Notes: generated from the sequence alone by a model not told the origin. A DNA stretch of 64,000 nucleotides from Streptomyces sp. NBC_01262 (GCF_036226365.1 NZ_CP108462.1:5905501-5969500); one strand, 5' to 3'; numbered from the stretch's first letter, positions 25,480 through 34,567 are shown. Made by a program: numbers and translations.

Positions 25480-25902
25480 CCTCTTCGCGGCATCGGTGCG
25501 AGGTGGACGAGGGCCGTGGGCACGTCGCTGTACCGGTTGTTGGCGTCATAGACCTGGACGCGTTCCCCGAGCAAGGGCGGTCAGGATCACCGATGGGATA
25601 CGGAAGGTGTCCTTGGAATCGCGCAGGTACTTGACCAGGCGGATCACTTTGCGCAGGTGCCCACCGGCCAACGCGTCCTTCTCCTTCATCCAGGCGGTAT
25701 AGCCCTCGGGGTTGGTCTCATCGAAGGCATTCTCCTTGGAGTTGACGATCACCTGGCGGCCGTCGTCGAGGACGAGGTGGGGGACCACGTCGACGTGGCA
25801 GTCGTCGGCGTAGTCGATCCTCACGCACCGGTTTCTCCGCGAGTGACCCGACAGCCTGCACCAGAATCCGACCGAAGCGCCAAGGTCACCGACGTGGTTC
25901 AC
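25480..25902 (-). pseudogene. SMODS (CD-NTase / CBASS-type) nucleotidyltransferase remnant
   Basis: About 115 residues resembling the middle of a SMODS nucleotidyltransferase: RIDYADDCHVDVVPHLVL (DVVP holds the third catalytic aspartate), IVNSKENAFDETNPEGYTAWM, HLRKVIRLVKYLRDSKDTF, SVILTAL. One extra base at about 25577 ends the frame; in the shifted frame it continues LLGERVQVYDANNRYSDVPTALVHL as expected. The N-terminal G-S and D-x-D catalytic part and the C-terminus are missing, so no second messenger could be made. No effector (phospholipase, nuclease or TM protein) is adjacent. It is probably the scar of a former anti-phage signalling operon. Confidence 0.65.
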
Positions 25903-25923
25903 TGATGAGTCGAACGGGCCGGG

Positions 25924-26268
25924 TCATTCACCGTCTCGATCCGTCCAGGCGGTAAGCCCCGGCCACAGACCGATGCCCAGTGCAACTTCGAGGCGAGCCA
26001 GGGTCCCCATGTCGGGCAGGACCATCCCGCGCAGCAGCCGGCTGATGGTGGCGTGCGAGACACCTGCCTTGTCCCCCAGTGCCCTCAGTCCGATCTCGGA
26101 GTTCGTCATGGCCTGAGTCAGATTCCGCGCGAACGCCTGTCCGTAATAGGCGCTGATCGGAGCATCCTCGACGAGCAGGGCATGCGGCCAGCTGCCTGAT
26201 GCGACATAGGTCGCCGGCAGCTGATCGTTGTTGCTCCGGGGCATGCCGAGATCATCCCACGTCCCCAT
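25924..26268 (-). CDS. Small XRE-family helix-turn-helix protein
   Basis: 114 residues. The C-terminal half is an XRE fold: NSEIGLRALGDKAGVSHATI followed by SRLLRGMVLPDMGTLARLEVALG. The N-terminal 55 residues (ATYVASGSWPHALLVEDAPISAYYGQAFARNL) look like a dedicated extension. ATG 26268 has AAGGGA 8 bases ahead; ATGs at 26304 and 26244 are alternatives. It lies upstream of the SMODS remnant on the same strand and may have been its regulator or an unrelated insertion. Confidence 0.7.
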   Translation of the reverse strand: MGTWDDLGMPRSNNDQLPATYVASGSWPHALLVEDAPISAYYGQAFARNLTQAMTNSEIGLRALGDKAGVSHATISRLLRGMVLPDMGTLARLEVALGIGLWPGLTAWTDRDGE

Positions 26269-26470
26269 GGGTCCCGTCCCTTCGTGCCGCGCAGACCGGC
26301 ACACGCTCCAAGATGGTGCAAGTACACACCACCTTAAGGGGTTGCTGACCTCTCGTGGGGGTCATGAACCCTTCGGCGCATGAGTTTCCGCCACGGAAAT
26401 CCCCGCGCGGGACGGCCGCACCTCGTGCAACGGGCTGCGCCCACGGATCCGCCCTGACGTGGGGACCCGG

Positions 26471-26935
26471 TCACTCCGAAGGGGCGGATCCCTCCTCGTC
26501 GCCCGTGCCCGCGCGAAGGTCGGCGAGGATCCGCTTGATGTCCGCAGCCAGCTTGGCCGGCGCGGAAGTGCGCTTGGCGTGGACGACCAAGGCCCCTGTC
26601 GTATCGACCCGTTCGGCATCCACCAGGTACCCGGCCTCCGACAGGATCCCGGAAAGTGCCGCATGCAGGTGGCGACGAGCGGACTCGTGTGCGTGCTCGG
26701 CCGCTGCCATCGGCAGACCACGCATCTGCTCATCAGCCGCAGCGCGGCGCAGACTGCGCGAGACGAACCACTCCACAACGGGGGACTCGCCATGCTCGGT
26801 CACCACGACACCACATGCGCGATAGCGGTCGTCGCTGTCCGCCCGAGGCAACCCGGCAGCCGCAAAGATCGTCCGAAGTTCGCTGTCCAGCGGACCACGA
26901 GCCGGTGTCCGGCGTCGGTGCTGAGGACTACTCAC
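26471..26935 (-). CDS. Hypothetical protein
   Basis: 154 residues from a GTG at 26935 (GAGGG 6 bases ahead); an ATG at 26989 would add 18 residues. I do not recognise it. Visible are TIFAAAGLPRADSDDRYRAC, a segment VVTEHGESPVVEWFVSRSLRR, a helical AAAEHAHESARRHLHAALSG, and VDTTGALVVHAKRTSAPAKL near the end. It is soluble, without signal peptide or membrane segment. Its position between the broken nucleotidyltransferase region and the PucR gene marks it as accessory. Confidence 0.55.
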   Translation of the reverse strand: MSSPQHRRRTPARGPLDSELRTIFAAAGLPRADSDDRYRACGVVVTEHGESPVVEWFVSRSLRRAAADEQMRGLPMAAAEHAHESARRHLHAALSGILSEAGYLVDAERVDTTGALVVHAKRTSAPAKLAADIKRILADLRAGTGDEEGSAPSE

Positions 26936-27310
26936 TGCCGACCCTCGAGTGTCGTAGTGGCACTGCTCGCCAGGGAAGCTCTCATGCATTGAGGATCTGT
27001 CAGCATCAAGCCGGACGCCGCCGTGGCGGAGCGCGCGGGCGAATCCGAAACAATTCCAACAGTTCGCTGAAGTGAGTCGGTAGTCCCGCCGACGGCAGAC
27101 CGAGCCCAAAGACGCTTCAACCAGGACGGGGTGTACCGTCGCTCCCTCACGTCTCCTGCGCGGCATGGCTCATGCATGAGCAGCGTGCCAGCACTTGAGG
27201 AGGAGTGGTGGGCCGGGTGACCAGCCCCTCAGGCCGCGCAGTCAGAAGGTGCGCACTCCTGGGCCCGGACACACCACCTGGCCTGCACAAACACAGCGAG
27301 CGTTCCCAGA
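26936..27310. other. 375-bp gap without recognisable features
   Basis: No gene, clear hairpin or palindrome is supported between the hypothetical gene and the PucR regulator. By eye the base composition is somewhat less G/C-rich than the flanks, in keeping with a scar region. Confidence 0.4.
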
Positions 27311-28579
27311 TCACCCTTGATGCGTTTCTGAAGCTCCGCGCGCCCCAGCCCTGACCTGCCGCAACTGACTTCCGCGCAAGCCCCACTGGGGCCTGCCGCT
27401 GTGGGCGGCCCTGGACAGCGTAGCGGATGTGGGTGGGGCGGGGTGGAGCCAGGTGGTGAGGGCCCACCACCAGTGGAGGGAGGTGAGGGGTTCGGGGAGG
27501 GGGTCGGTGAGGGACTGGCCGGTGATCTGGTGGAGGCGGGCGAGGCGGTAGCGGACGGTGTTGGGGTGGGTGAAGAGGGCGGCGGCGGTCTGGTCGAGGC
27601 GGCGGCCGTGGTCGAGGAAGGTGAGGGCGGTGCGGGCGATCTGGTGGTGGAAGTCGTCGGAGGGGTTGAGGGCGCCGAGGAGCCGGGTGCTGAGGTAGGC
27701 GCCGAGGAGGGGCTGGTCGGCGAGGGCGATCTCGCCGGCGAGGGTGGTGAGGTCGTGGAGGCCCTGGCGGTCGTGGTGGTGGGCGATGCCGAGGGCGCGG
27801 ACGCAGAGGTGGTGGACGGGGCGGAGCTCGTCGAGGGGGACGGCGGGGGAGACGATGGCGAGGGGGAGGCTGCCGAGTTCCTCGGGGCGGGGGAGGCGGG
27901 GGCAGAGGGCGACGAGGTGGCCGTCGACGAGGGCGGTGAGCGCGCGCAGGGCGGCGAGGCGGCGGGCGAGGAGGCGGGTGATGGCGGGGTCGGCGGCGTC
28001 GGCGACGAGGCAGTGGTGGGTGACGTCGGGCTGGATGCCGGCCCGGGCCAGGTCCTGGGGGGAGGGGATGGGGGCGCCGGTGAGTAACTGGCGCAGGAGT
28101 CTGGTGCGGGTTTCGTCGGCGGCGTGCGGCATGCCCTGTTCGGCGGAGCGATAGCCGTGGATGACGTGGCGCTGGAGGGCGTCGCCGTACTCCTTCAGGC
28201 GCAGGACGGCGGTGAGGAGGAGGCTGTCGGGGATGCCGGCGGAGCGGCAGCGGTCGACGGTGATCTCGACGGCGCGGGTGAGGGCGGCCTGGACGCCGCG
28301 CAGTACGGAGGTCATGGGGACGGACTGGCCGGCGCGGTCGATGCCGAGCAGCAGGGCGGCGGCGAAGTCCTGTTCCTCTACGCGGTCGAAGGTGCCGAAC
28401 CACTCGCCGGCGGCGGTGATCATGGCGCTGACGTGCCAGCGGCTTTCGGCCTCGGTGAGGCGGGCGACCTCGGGGGAGTGGGTGCGGGCCGCATCGACGA
28501 GTTCGCGGCACACCTCGTCGTCGGCGGCCATGGCGCGGAGGATCTCGGTGACCGGCGCCTGGTCCTCGGTGACTGTCAC
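27311..28579 (-). CDS. PucR/CdaR-family transcriptional regulator
   Basis: 422 residues. The C-terminal winged-helix of the PucR family is clear: TALTFLDHGRRLDQTAAALF, then THPNTVRYRLARLHQITGQSL. The middle has a GGDEF-like CdaR fold (LPLAIVSPAVPLDELRPVHH, ALGIAHHHDRQGLHDL), and the N-terminus is the RsbR-like sensory part of Streptomyces PucR proteins. The last 45 residues after TTWLHPAPPT look like tail sequence and may be an extension through a lost stop. It is divergent from the FAD dehydrogenase gene across 174 bases, so it probably controls that gene. Confidence 0.85.
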   Translation of the reverse strand: MTVTEDQAPVTEILRAMAADDEVCRELVDAARTHSPEVARLTEAESRWHVSAMITAAGEWFGTFDRVEEQDFAAALLLGIDRAGQSVPMTSVLRGVQAALTRAVEITVDRCRSAGIPDSLLLTAVLRLKEYGDALQRHVIHGYRSAEQGMPHAADETRTRLLRQLLTGAPIPSPQDLARAGIQPDVTHHCLVADAADPAITRLLARRLAALRALTALVDGHLVALCPRLPRPEELGSLPLAIVSPAVPLDELRPVHHLCVRALGIAHHHDRQGLHDLTTLAGEIALADQPLLGAYLSTRLLGALNPSDDFHHQIARTALTFLDHGRRLDQTAAALFTHPNTVRYRLARLHQITGQSLTDPLPEPLTSLHWWWALTTWLHPAPPTSATLSRAAHSGRPQWGLRGSQLRQVRAGARGASETHQG

Positions 28580-28753
28580 TGGTCTCGCCCTTCCGCGTTC
28601 GCCGTCCGGGCGATGTCGCTGGGCTACAACGACGGGGCGGACGCGTTGACGCCTGGCTACTACCGCACGTGTGTGGCGACCTGATTATCTGTGAGCTACC
28701 GCACAGTAACAGCGGTGGTCATCAGTGCGCTCTCCCCTTCCGGAAGGTCGTCC

Positions 28754-30553
28754 ATGGATAACCAGAACCCCTCAGGCCCGGCCGAGTTCACCCGCCGCCG
28801 CGCGCTGACCGTGGCGGGCGGCGTCATCGCCGGGGCCACCGCCTTTGCGCAGATGGCGCAGGCGACAGCGGCGTCGGCCGCCTCCGCGGACGCGGATGCG
28901 ATCGTCGTCGGCGGCGGGCTGGCGGGGCTGGTGGCGACGGCCGAACTGGCGGCCGCCGGGCGCAAGGTGCTGCTGCTGGACCAGGAGCCCGAGGCGAGCC
29001 TGGGCGGCCAGGCGTTCTGGTCGTTCGGCGGGCTGTTCATGGTCGACTCCGACGAGCAGCGGCTCATGGGCATCAAGGACTCCCACGACCTGGCCTGGCA
29101 GGACTGGCAGGGCGCGGCCGGCTTCGACCGGGGCATCACCGACCTGACCGGGCAGGACTACTGGGCGTACAAGTGGGCCGAGGCCTACGTGAACTTCGCC
29201 ACCGGCGAGAAGCGCTCCTGGCTCTCCGGGCTCGGCGTGCAGTGGTTCCCGCTGGTCGGCTGGGCCGAGCGCGGCGGCGGGCTGGCGGACGGGCACGGCA
29301 ACTCGGTGCCGCGCTTCCACGTCACCTGGGGCACCGGCCCGGCCGTGATGGAGCCGTTCGAGAAGAAGGTGCGGGCGGCGGTGGCCGCAGGGCTGGTGAC
29401 CTTCAAGTTCCGGCACCGGGTGGACGAGTTGGTGACCACCAACGGGACCGTCACCGGCGTACGCGGCGCGGTCCTGGAGCCCAGCAGCGTGGCCCGTGGG
29501 GTGAGCAGCTCCCGTACGGTGGTGGGGGACTTCAACCTGCGCGCGCCGGTGGTCATCGTCACCTCGGGCGGCATCGGCGCCAACCACGACCTCGTACGGG
29601 CCAACTGGCCGGCGAGGCTGGGCACTGCGCCCAAGAACATGATCACCGGGGTGCCCGCGCACGTGGACGGCCGGATGCTCGGGATCACCCAGGCGGCCGG
29701 CGGCCGGATCGTCAACCCCGACCGGATGTGGCACTACACCGAGGGCCTGCAGAACTACGCCCCGATCTGGCCGAAGCACGGCATCCGCATCCTGCCCGGT
29801 CCGTCCTCGATGTGGTTCGACGCCACCGGCAAGCGCTTCAACGCGCCCAACATGCCCGGCTACGACACCCTCAGCACGCTCAAGGCGATCACCGACACCG
29901 GCTACGACTACTCCTGGTTCGTCACGACCCAGAAGATCCTGGCCAAGGAGTTCGCGCTGTCCGGTTCCGAGCAGAACCCGGACCTCACCAACAAGGACAT
30001 CCTGCTGCTGCTCTCGCGGGCCTGGCAGACCCCGGAGCCGATCGAGAAGTTCAAGAACAACGGGGTGGACTTCGTGGTCTCCACGACGCTGCCCGAGCTG
30101 GTCACCGGCATGAACAAGCTGACCGGCGCCAATCTGATCGACTACACCGACCTCAAGCGGCAGATCGACGCCCGGGACCGCGAGATCGACAACCCCTACA
30201 CCAAGGACCTCCAGGTCATGGGCATACGCAACGCGCTGGCCTACCCCGGGGACTACCTCAGCCGCACCGCCCCGGCCCACAAGATCATGGACACCAGCGC
30301 CGGACCGCTCATCGCCGTACGCCTCAACATCCTCACCCGCAAGACTCTCGGCGGCCTCCAGACCGACCTGTCCGGCCGGGTCCTGGACGCCACCGGCACC
30401 CCGGTCCCCGGCCTGTACGCGGCCGGGGAGGTCTCGGGCTTCGGCGGCGGTGGGGTGCACGGATACCGGTCGCTTGAGGGCACCTTCCTGGGCGGGTGCC
30501 TGTTCTCCGGCCGCGCGGCGGGCCGGGCGGCGGCAGCGGCCACCGCGACCTGA
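28754..30553 (+). CDS. Tat-exported FAD-binding dehydrogenase (KstD / flavocytochrome-fumarate-reductase family)
   Basis: 599 residues. A twin-arginine signal (TRRRALTVAGGVIAGATAF, then AQMAQATAASA) opens the protein; the FAD Rossmann motif DAIVVGGGLAGLVATAELA follows, with LLLDQE at its acidic end. Other marks are GGQAFWSFGGLF and the C-terminal FAD-closing PVPGLYAAGEVSGFGGGGVHGYRSLEGTFLGGCLFSGR (read as consecutive short motifs). These belong to the 3-ketosteroid-1-dehydrogenase / fumarate-reductase flavoprotein superfamily; the substrate is not predictable. ATG 28754 is preceded by GGAAGG. It is divergent from a PucR regulator and probably its target. Confidence 0.88.
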   Translation: MDNQNPSGPAEFTRRRALTVAGGVIAGATAFAQMAQATAASAASADADAIVVGGGLAGLVATAELAAAGRKVLLLDQEPEASLGGQAFWSFGGLFMVDSDEQRLMGIKDSHDLAWQDWQGAAGFDRGITDLTGQDYWAYKWAEAYVNFATGEKRSWLSGLGVQWFPLVGWAERGGGLADGHGNSVPRFHVTWGTGPAVMEPFEKKVRAAVAAGLVTFKFRHRVDELVTTNGTVTGVRGAVLEPSSVARGVSSSRTVVGDFNLRAPVVIVTSGGIGANHDLVRANWPARLGTAPKNMITGVPAHVDGRMLGITQAAGGRIVNPDRMWHYTEGLQNYAPIWPKHGIRILPGPSSMWFDATGKRFNAPNMPGYDTLSTLKAITDTGYDYSWFVTTQKILAKEFALSGSEQNPDLTNKDILLLLSRAWQTPEPIEKFKNNGVDFVVSTTLPELVTGMNKLTGANLIDYTDLKRQIDARDREIDNPYTKDLQVMGIRNALAYPGDYLSRTAPAHKIMDTSAGPLIAVRLNILTRKTLGGLQTDLSGRVLDATGTPVPGLYAAGEVSGFGGGGVHGYRSLEGTFLGGCLFSGRAAGRAAAAATAT

Positions 30554-30582
30554 CCCGCCGGCAGAACCCGTCGGCGCAGTGG

Positions 30583-31830
30583 TCAGCCGACCCGGACCGG
30601 GAGCTCGAACAGGTCGTTCTGCGTCACGACCGGCTTGTTGCGCAGCTCCCCGGCCGGGACCGCCAGCGTCAGATCCGGGAACCGCTCGAAGAGCGCCGGG
30701 AGGGCGATGCCCGCTTCGAGGCGGGAGAGGGCGGCGCCGGGGCAGACATGGGGGCCGTGGCCGAAGGAGATGTGACGGATCGGGTCGCGGGTGACGTCGA
30801 AGTCGCCCGCGTCCGGGCCGTGCTGGGCCTCGTCGTGGCCGATGGCTGCGTACGAGGTGATCAGGGCCTCGCCCTTGGCGATGACGCGGTCGCCGACCGG
30901 GATGTCCTCGGTGGCGAAGCGGATGAGGACGTGCGAGGTGGGGGTGGAGTAGCGCAGGGTCTCCTCGACGACCGCGTCCCAGGTGGCCCTGCCCTCGCGG
31001 ACGAGCGCGAGCTGTTCGGGGTGGGAGCAGAGGTTGACCACGGCGTTGACGATGAGCGAGATCGTGGTCTCGTGACCGGCGGCCATCATCAGCTGAAGGG
31101 TGCCGGTGATCTCCTCGTCGGTGAGGTGGTCGCCGCCCTCGGAGGCGAGGATGAGGGCGCTGGTCAGGTCGTCGCCGGGCTCGGCGCGCTTGGCGGCGAC
31201 GGTCCTGGCCATCATGGCGGCGAGCTCGCCGAGGGTGGCGAGGACCTCCTCGGGCGGGGTCTGGGTGGAGAAGAACTTCTCGAACAGGACCTTCAGGCGC
31301 GGCAGGTCCGCCTCGTCGATGCCCATCAGCTCACCGACGACGTACATGGGGAGCAGATACGCGAACTCGGCCTTCAGGTCGATCACTTCGGATCTCCCGG
31401 CGGCTTCCGCGACCCGGTCGAGCAGCTCGCCGGTCAGCTCCTCGATCCGCTTGCGCAGGTGCTCCACCCGGCGCGGGGTGAGGGCCTGGGCGACCAGGCC
31501 GCGCAGCCGCCGGTGGTCCTCGCCGTCCACGGTGAGCATGGAGCGGCCGGGGTTGGCCAGGCCGATCAGCGGCCAGTCCGCGGGTATCTCGCCCCGGGCG
31601 AAGGCGTCCCAGTGGGCGATGTCCTTCACCAGGCGGGGGTCGGTGAGCAGCGCGCGGGCCTCGGCGTGACGGGTGACCGCCCATACGGGTACGCCGCCGG
31701 GCAGTTCGACCTCCACCAAGGGGCCGGCGGCGCGTAACGCCGCGCTCTCACCCGCGAGGTCCCGTACCAGGGGATCGAGGACGATACGGGCGCCGTCGGG
31801 CGGGTTCGAGCCGGTCACGGGGCAGGTCAT
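30583..31830 (-). CDS. cvnF: Cytochrome P450 (conservon CvnF position, CYP154-like)
   Basis: 415 residues with all class P450 motifs: I-helix MMAAGHETT, K-helix EETLR (ExxR intact), and heme loop FGHGPHVCPGAALSRLE with the cysteine thiolate. It is the last gene of the six-gene conservon and starts four bases inside the end of the preceding P450. CYP154-type enzymes pair with CYP157-type partners in Streptomyces conservons; substrates in vivo are mostly unknown. The electron donors must come from elsewhere because no ferredoxin gene is adjacent. Confidence 0.9.
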   Translation of the reverse strand: MTCPVTGSNPPDGARIVLDPLVRDLAGESAALRAAGPLVEVELPGGVPVWAVTRHAEARALLTDPRLVKDIAHWDAFARGEIPADWPLIGLANPGRSMLTVDGEDHRRLRGLVAQALTPRRVEHLRKRIEELTGELLDRVAEAAGRSEVIDLKAEFAYLLPMYVVGELMGIDEADLPRLKVLFEKFFSTQTPPEEVLATLGELAAMMARTVAAKRAEPGDDLTSALILASEGGDHLTDEEITGTLQLMMAAGHETTISLIVNAVVNLCSHPEQLALVREGRATWDAVVEETLRYSTPTSHVLIRFATEDIPVGDRVIAKGEALITSYAAIGHDEAQHGPDAGDFDVTRDPIRHISFGHGPHVCPGAALSRLEAGIALPALFERFPDLTLAVPAGELRNKPVVTQNDLFELPVRVG

Positions 31831-33146
31831 CGGTTGTCTCCAAGGGCTGCGAGGGCGGGGGCGGGGGTGAAGCTCACGGGGAGCTCGGTCATGCCGCGCA
31901 GCCAGGGGGAGGAGCGGCGTACCAGCGAGCCGGGGGCCACCGTGAGGTCGATGTCGGGCAGGCGGTCGAGCAGCACCTCGATGCCGGTGCGGGCGATGAC
32001 CTCGGCGATCTCCTGGGCGGAGAACGGGCAGCGGTGCTCGCCGTGGCCGAAGGAGAAGAAGGAGTTGTTGCCGCGGGTCGGGCCGCCGCCCTCGATGTGC
32101 ACCCGGGGGTCGGCGTTGGCGGCGGCGAAGCCGAGGACGAGCAGGTCGCCGGTGTGGATGTGGCGGCCGCCGAGCTGGGCCTCGCGTGAAGCCCAGCGGC
32201 CGGCGATGTTCTGGCTGGGGGTGTCCTCCCAGAGCACCTCGTTCATGGCCTCGCCGACGCTGTGCCGGCCGCCGGAGAAGGAGGCGGAGAATCGGTCGTC
32301 GGTGAGCATCAGGCGCAGCGAGTTGCCCATCCAGTCGGCGGTGGGCTGGTGGCCGGCGACCGTCATGACCATCACGTCCTGGACGATCTCCTCGTCCGTG
32401 AAGTCGTGGCGGTCCGCGAGCATCCGGGAGACGACGTCCGGGCCGGGGCGGTGCGACTTCGCCGCGATCAGCGCGGTCATGGAGGTGAAGACGAAGACCT
32501 GGCCCGCGATGGCGTTCTCGGTGCTGTTGACCAGGTCGTCGATGGCCGTCACCAGCTTCGGGCCCTGCTCCTCGGAGAAGCCGTAGATCCGGGCCAGTAC
32601 GCGCACCGGCAGCAGCGTGGCGAACTCCGCGATCAGGTCGGCCTCGCCGCGCCCGCAGAAGCCGTCGATCAGCTCGTCCGCGTAGCGCTCGGCGCAGCGT
32701 CTCAGCTCGAAAGGGTCGACGGCCTCCATGGCGTTGCTCATCATCGCGGCGCGCCGCCGGTGGCGGTCGCCGACCGTGTAGAGGATGGACGGCTGCTTGC
32801 GGCCGATCATCGGCAGCAGCGGCCAGTCGTCCGGGATGCGGTCCCACTGGTTCCACAGCTCGGAGTCGCGGCTGAACAGCACCGGGTCGCTGGTGACGTG
32901 CAGCAGTTCGCGGTAGCCCAGCACCAGCCAGGCGGGCACGTCGCCGTCGAGCACGATGGGCGCGACCGCGCCGTGCTCGTGCCGCATCTCCCGGTAGAGG
33001 GCGGCGGGTTCGACGTGGAAGCGGGGTCCGCTGAAGGGCACGGCCCCGGCGAAGCGGGACGGCGCTGCGGGTGATGGCGCTGCGGGTGACGGCGCCGGGG
33101 GCGGCTGCATCGTGGGTGACTGGGTCGCGGGTGGCTGAGTGGTCAC
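31827..33146 (-). CDS. cvnE: Cytochrome P450 lacking the ExxR motif (conservon CvnE position, CYP157-like)
   Basis: 439 residues after a Pro/Ala/Ser-rich N-terminus of about 35 residues (APSPAAPSPAAPS). The heme loop FGHGEHRCPF is intact and the I-helix reads VAGHQPTADW. At the K-helix, where nearly all P450s have E-x-x-R, the sequence is EAMNEVLWEDTPSQ, giving E-V-L-W. The same departure is reported for CYP157C1 of S. coelicolor, which supports the CYP157 assignment. The GTG start at 33146 overlaps the cvnD stop (GTGA). Confidence 0.88.
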   Translation of the reverse strand: MTTQPPATQSPTMQPPPAPSPAAPSPAAPSRFAGAVPFSGPRFHVEPAALYREMRHEHGAVAPIVLDGDVPAWLVLGYRELLHVTSDPVLFSRDSELWNQWDRIPDDWPLLPMIGRKQPSILYTVGDRHRRRAAMMSNAMEAVDPFELRRCAERYADELIDGFCGRGEADLIAEFATLLPVRVLARIYGFSEEQGPKLVTAIDDLVNSTENAIAGQVFVFTSMTALIAAKSHRPGPDVVSRMLADRHDFTDEEIVQDVMVMTVAGHQPTADWMGNSLRLMLTDDRFSASFSGGRHSVGEAMNEVLWEDTPSQNIAGRWASREAQLGGRHIHTGDLLVLGFAAANADPRVHIEGGGPTRGNNSFFSFGHGEHRCPFSAQEIAEVIARTGIEVLLDRLPDIDLTVAPGSLVRRSSPWLRGMTELPVSFTPAPALAALGDNR

Positions 33147-33760
33147 GGTTCGGTCGCCTCCTGGGCGGCGGACAGGTCACGGAGGTGCTGTACGAGGGCG
33201 ATCAGCACGGCCTTGCAGGAGTTGCGGGAACGGGCGTCGCAGTCGACGAGCGGGACGCCGGGCGACAGGTCCAGGGCTTTGCGCACCTGCTCCTCGGTGT
33301 GCTTGGGGCCGCCGAAGTCGTTGCAGGCGACGACGAACGGCGTCCCGTGGTGCTCCAGCCGGTCGATGGCGTACCAGGAGTCGGCCAGGCGCCGGGTGTC
33401 GACCAGTACGACGGCCCCGAGGGTGCCCGCGAAGAGCCGGTCCCACAGGAACCAGAAGCGCTCCTGGCCGGGGGCGCCGAAGAGGTAGAGGATGTTGCGG
33501 TCGTCCAGGCTGATCCGGCCGAAGTCGAAGGCGACGGTGGTGGCGGTCTTGGCCCGGATGCCGTCCAGGTCGTCGACCGCCTCGCCGGCCGCGCTCATCG
33601 TCTCCTCGGTGTTCAGCGGGCGTATCTCGCTGACGGAGCGGACCATGGTGGTTTTGCCGACCCCGAAGCCGCCGGTGATGACGATCTTCAGCCCGTTGTC
33701 GGCGGTGCTGATCAGCGGCCGCCGGCGGCGTGGGCCGGGGTCAGAGGTTGCGTAGTCCAA
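33143..33760 (-). CDS. cvnD: Conservon GTPase (CvnD)
   Basis: 205 residues; Ras/MglA-like small GTPase. The P-loop is GGFGVGKTTMV, switch-region residues include TVAFDFGRI, the G3 is FGAPGQERF and the specificity loop is VACNDFGG in place of NKxD. The TTG at 33760 is the only reasonable start and lies 20 bases inside the end of cvnC. In conservons this protein works with the Cvn kinase-like protein, roadblock protein and DUF742 protein as a membrane-linked switch resembling G-protein signalling. Confidence 0.9.
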   Translation of the reverse strand: MDYATSDPGPRRRRPLISTADNGLKIVITGGFGVGKTTMVRSVSEIRPLNTEETMSAAGEAVDDLDGIRAKTATTVAFDFGRISLDDRNILYLFGAPGQERFWFLWDRLFAGTLGAVVLVDTRRLADSWYAIDRLEHHGTPFVVACNDFGGPKHTEEQVRKALDLSPGVPLVDCDARSRNSCKAVLIALVQHLRDLSAAQEATEP

Positions 33761-34118
33761 CGAGCACCTGCTCCAGGATTGCGGGGTCCGGAAGTTGTGC
33801 CGCCTTGCGGGCGGTACGCGGATGGCGGGCGGTGATGCGGCCGGTGTCCAGCAGATCGCAGAGCAGGATCCGCATGATGCCCACCGGAAGGCCGAGGTCG
33901 GCGGCGAGCTCCACGACGGCCGTGGGCCGCTGGCAGATCCGCAGAACCAGGGAGTGCTCCGACGACATGCCCGGCGCCGGGTCGCACTCGGCGACCACCA
34001 GCGTCACCAGGTCGAAGGCGTCGGAAGCGGGCCGGCTGCGTCCGCCGGTGAGGGTGTACAGCCGGTCCGGATCCTCGTCCCGGCCTTCCCGTCCCTCGCG
34101 GTCCGGACGGCGGGTCAT
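33741..34118 (-). CDS. cvnC: Conservon DUF742 protein (CvnC)
   Basis: 125 residues, DUF742: LYTLTGGRSRPASDAFDLVTLVV, LVLRICQRPTAVVELAADLGLPVGIMRILLCDLLDTGRI and the typical end ILEQVLVGLRNL (read as separate motifs). The fold is a winged helix, but DNA binding has not been shown for the family. The N-terminal 20 residues are highly charged (RRPDREGREGRDED). ATG 34118 overlaps the cvnB stop by four bases. Confidence 0.88.
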   Translation of the reverse strand: MTRRPDREGREGRDEDPDRLYTLTGGRSRPASDAFDLVTLVVAECDPAPGMSSEHSLVLRICQRPTAVVELAADLGLPVGIMRILLCDLLDTGRITARHPRTARKAAQLPDPAILEQVLVGLRNL

Positions 34119-34567
34119 TCCGGTCCGCCGTCCTCGCTCCCCTGCGCCCGGGGTGGGGCGCTGAGGTGCTCGCCCAGCTGCTCCACCAGCTCGTTCATGT
34201 TGTGGCCGACCAGGCCGACGTCGGAGTCCTCGCCGGCGATCACCGCGAGATGGGCGCCGTCCCCGGCCTCCACGATGAACAGGATGCCGCCGTAGAACTC
34301 GGTCATCGCCTGGCGTACGCCCCCGGTGCCGTCCCCGAACTCCATGGACGCGCCCTGCGACAGGCTCTGGATGCCCGCGGAGATGGCGGCCAGCTGGTCG
34401 GCCTGGTCCACGGACAGCTCCGGCGTACGGCACAGCTTGAGGCCGTCGCGGGACAGCACCAGGGCGTGCCGGGTGCCGGGGGTGCGCTGCAGCAGGCCTT
34501 CCAGTAGCCAGTCGAGCTCTTCGTCCGTGCCGGTCTCCGACGCGGGCGCGGTGGCTGGTGTGGTCAT
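34115..34567 (-). CDS. cvnB: Conservon roadblock/LC7 protein (CvnB)
   Basis: 150 residues with a roadblock/LC7 domain: LDWLLEGLLQRTPGTRHALVLSRDGL, LAAISAGIQSLSQGAS, GILFIVEAGDGAHLAVIAGEDSDVGLVGHNM (listed as separate segments). In MglB- and Cvn-type systems such proteins regulate the partner GTPase. ATG 34567 overlaps the cvnA stop (ATGA). Confidence 0.9.
   Translation of the reverse strand: MTTPATAPASETGTDEELDWLLEGLLQRTPGTRHALVLSRDGLKLCRTPELSVDQADQLAAISAGIQSLSQGASMEFGDGTGGVRQAMTEFYGGILFIVEAGDGAHLAVIAGEDSDVGLVGHNMNELVEQLGEHLSAPPRAQGSEDGGPE

Noticed and set aside
25480..26935. Active CBASS defence island
   Set aside because: The nucleotidyltransferase lacks its N-terminal catalytic residues and C-terminus, is frameshifted, and no effector gene is adjacent.
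28772..30460. 562-codon antisense frame over the FAD dehydrogenase gene
   Set aside because: Shadow of a gene with clear FAD motifs and Tat signal; no family similarity of its own.
30583..33146. P450 pair as part of a secondary-metabolite cluster
   Set aside because: The overlap with cvnA-D and the CYP157/CYP154-like order identify a conservon; no polyketide, peptide or terpene synthase genes are nearby.
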